DNA from: Bradyrhizobium sp.
GTDB taxonomy: Bacteria; Pseudomonadota; Alphaproteobacteria; Rhizobiales; Xanthobacteraceae
Assembly (NCBI GenBank): GCA_013695565.1
Contig: JACDAG010000118.1
Location: forward strand, 1-8,013
Length of the DNA: 8,013 nt
Reading direction: 5' to 3'
Positions within the stretch are counted from its first letter, which is position 1. Each line of letters opens with the position of its first letter. Positions 6,414 through 8,013 of this stretch are shown here, in pieces. Made by a program: the position numbers and the translations under genes. The notes beneath the pieces were generated by a model. The model was not told the origin of the DNA. It searched no databases and saw only the letters and a program-made list of their open reading frames with translations.

Positions 6414-8013
6414 TCACACAGGGCGGGCTGGTGCCACGTCGATCAGGCCCAAATCGACAAGAGTGCGGTGGAACCGGCGTTTCCGTTCCGAGGGTGAAGC
6501 GAAGTAGGCGCCGCCGCAATGATCAAGCAGGCTCGCGCGCGTAGCATCGATCTCATCAAGCGGCAGGCCGGCATGCTGCAAGACCACCGTCCCCAAAAAG
6601 GCGATATCCAGGTCTGGGCCACGTCCACGGGGAATTCGATCCGAGCTGTCGTTCAGGGTTTCCATGGCGTAGAACGTACGGAACTGCCGCCTCGCGTCCG
6701 GGTCGAGCTTGAGCTTTCTCTCGATCCGCCGGGTCATGACCGGCTGATGATCGCCATAATGCATGATGAGTGTGGGACGGTTGGGAAAACGGGAAGAAAG
6801 TTCGGACTTGAGTTTTTTCCAGGTCGCGGCGGTCTCGACAAGCCGCGCGTAGTACTCGGCATAATTTGCATCGGGAAGGCTCGCGGCAGCAAACGCGCGC
6901 TCGACTTCAAAGTGTCCGGGGGTAACCAGACTTCGGTTATGCGGGCCGTGGTTGAAGTTGGTCAGCACCTACAGGAAGCGAGGCGAGGCATCCTCGGCAA
7001 TGGCTTTCATGTGCGCATCGAGTGCAGCGTCGAGAAACAACGCGTCGGAATTCGTGGCTTCGAACCGGTTGACGTCGAAGGGCGGATCAAAATCATCCGT
7101 GAAGAGACGCTCGTTGATGCCGATGGAATGGTAGAACCTGTCGTAGCTGAGAAAGCTGCGGCGGCAGCTCGACGTGAGCATGGTTTTGTATCCAAGTGCA
7201 GCCAGCGTCTTTGGAAGGCTGCTATGGAAACGGCCGGCGCCGCGCTTGAAGAGAAAATAGGCGTTTGAACCGAAGCTCGCGCTCGAAAGGCCGGTCAGCA
7301 GGCTGAATTCCGATTGCCACGATCCGCCGCCGAAAATATCGACGTTGAGGCTGCCATGGAGGCCGTCTGGCGGTGACAGGAACGATTCGACGATCGGCTC
7401 GACCGGGAGACCAAAAATACGCGGATCGAAGATCGACTCGTGCTGGATAACGATAATGTCGGGATAGTCGGGGTTGCGCGCCGGCACGGCTGCCATCAGC
7501 GGCAACGGATCCCTGGCAATGTCGCTGAGCGTCAACCCGCCGAACCGCCGCCAGGAAAGCGGGTTGAGAAGGGAGGCCACGAAGCTCGAGAGAAAACCGC
7601 TGCGACGCGCCGCATTGCGCTGGAACGTAACTGGCCCGCCGCTCGCTTTGTAGGCGGCCACGAGGCCGACACAGGCCATGCCGAAGAAGAGGAACTGCAG
7701 TTCCAGGGAAACCGGCGGCCCGCGCACGTAGGCTATGGTCGCAACCGCGGCCAGCATGAGCGTGATGATTCCAGCGAGAACAGCCGCCAATGCTGCCGGA
7801 TACTGCGCCAACAAAAACGGAACGGTTCCCGCAAAGGCCAGCGGGAAATCCGTTGCAATCAGTTTGAGCCCGCTGTGATCGTATTTGACTCGCGACGCCC
7901 CGAAAATTCCTGCCGCCAGGATCGATGACAGCAGTATCGCTCTTTCCAGATCGGCAACGACGAACAGCAGCACCGCAGTGCCAAAGCACAGCGCGGCAAC
8001 CGCCAATTTAAGG
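6414..8013 (-). pseudogene. LtaS/MdoB-like membrane sulfatase-transferase, split by in-frame TAG and cut by the window edge
   Basis: The gene enters from the right edge without its true start. The first visible ~120 residues are hydrophobic, with several membrane helices, followed by an extracytoplasmic alkaline-phosphatase-fold (PF00884-type) domain as in lipoteichoic acid synthase and OpgB phosphoglycerol transferase. Counting from the leucine codon at 8006, IIVIQHESIFD (184-194) gives the metal ligand Glu190, matching LtaS Glu255. GGGSWQSEF (226-234) is the nucleophile loop, with Ser229 where LtaS has Thr300. After residue 345 a TAG (6971-6969) interrupts RFL-TAG-VLTNFNHGPH. The same frame then continues for 184 codons with FNHGPH and HYGDHQP (GAT at 6752), the Asp-His metal pair of the family (LtaS Asp475/His476). 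A Tyr codon usually stands where TAG is, so one base change explains it. Without read-through the product lacks metal ligands and is inactive. A GTG directly follows the TAG but has no ribosome binding site. Sequencing error is the main alternative. Confidence 0.82.

Noticed and set aside
6414..6968. C-terminal part of the sulfatase gene as a separate gene starting at GTG 6968
   Set aside because: It starts directly after the TAG in the same frame, in the middle of a conserved domain, with no ribosome binding site. It is the tail of the interrupted gene.
6519..7268. 249-codon open frame on the plus strand opposite the split sulfatase gene
   Set aside because: It covers the amber site on the other strand and could tempt one to call a plus-strand gene, but all recognisable family motifs are on the minus strand.
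1..8013. A novel multi-gene system (defence, secretion, biosynthetic cluster)
   Set aside because: The genes are common stand-alone families on two strands with wide spacers, and none shows the tight overlap or linked domains expected of a co-acting system.

Overview
The window reads as a stretch of GC-rich alphaproteobacterial chromosome, most likely from the Bradyrhizobium/Rhodopseudomonas group (Nitrobacteraceae). Three things point there: a Tat-exported Bug-type solute receptor, an intergenic palindromic repeat of a kind I recognise from Bradyrhizobium genomes, and a small secreted protein ending in a Trp-Asn-Cys-Gly tail of a type I associate with that genus. The taxon is inferred from recall, not from a search.

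Layout. Plus strand, left part: a complete Bug/TctC-family periplasmic receptor (73-1050), a gap carrying a compound palindromic repeat (1199-1299), an MFS transporter of the monocarboxylate type starting 21 bases after that repeat (1321-2550), and a small secreted protein (2674-3033). Minus strand, from the middle to the right edge: a PhnB-like VOC protein (3046-3531) convergent with the small secreted protein, a 57-residue hydrophilic protein with a near-ideal ribosome binding site (3650-3823), a 396-base gap without a convincing gene, a beta-hydroxyacid dehydrogenase (4220-5092), a class I SAM-dependent methyltransferase (5317-6249), and a membrane sulfatase/phosphoglycerol transferase-type gene (6414 to the right edge). 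This last gene is split by one in-frame TAG codon and is cut off by the window edge at its 5' end.

How the genes work together. I see no obvious multi-gene pathway. The receptor and the MFS transporter both suggest uptake of small carboxylates, and the dehydrogenase family acts on small hydroxy acids, so a loose carboxylate-scavenging theme is possible but unproven. The gaps between genes are mostly over 100 bases, so most genes probably have their own promoters.

I found no CRISPR array, phage, transposase, tRNA or rRNA, and nothing that looks like a new defence or biosynthetic system. The points most worth checking are the amber codon in the LtaS-like gene, the repeat lying against the MFS start, and the well-translated but unidentified 57-residue protein with a possible general-stress promoter.
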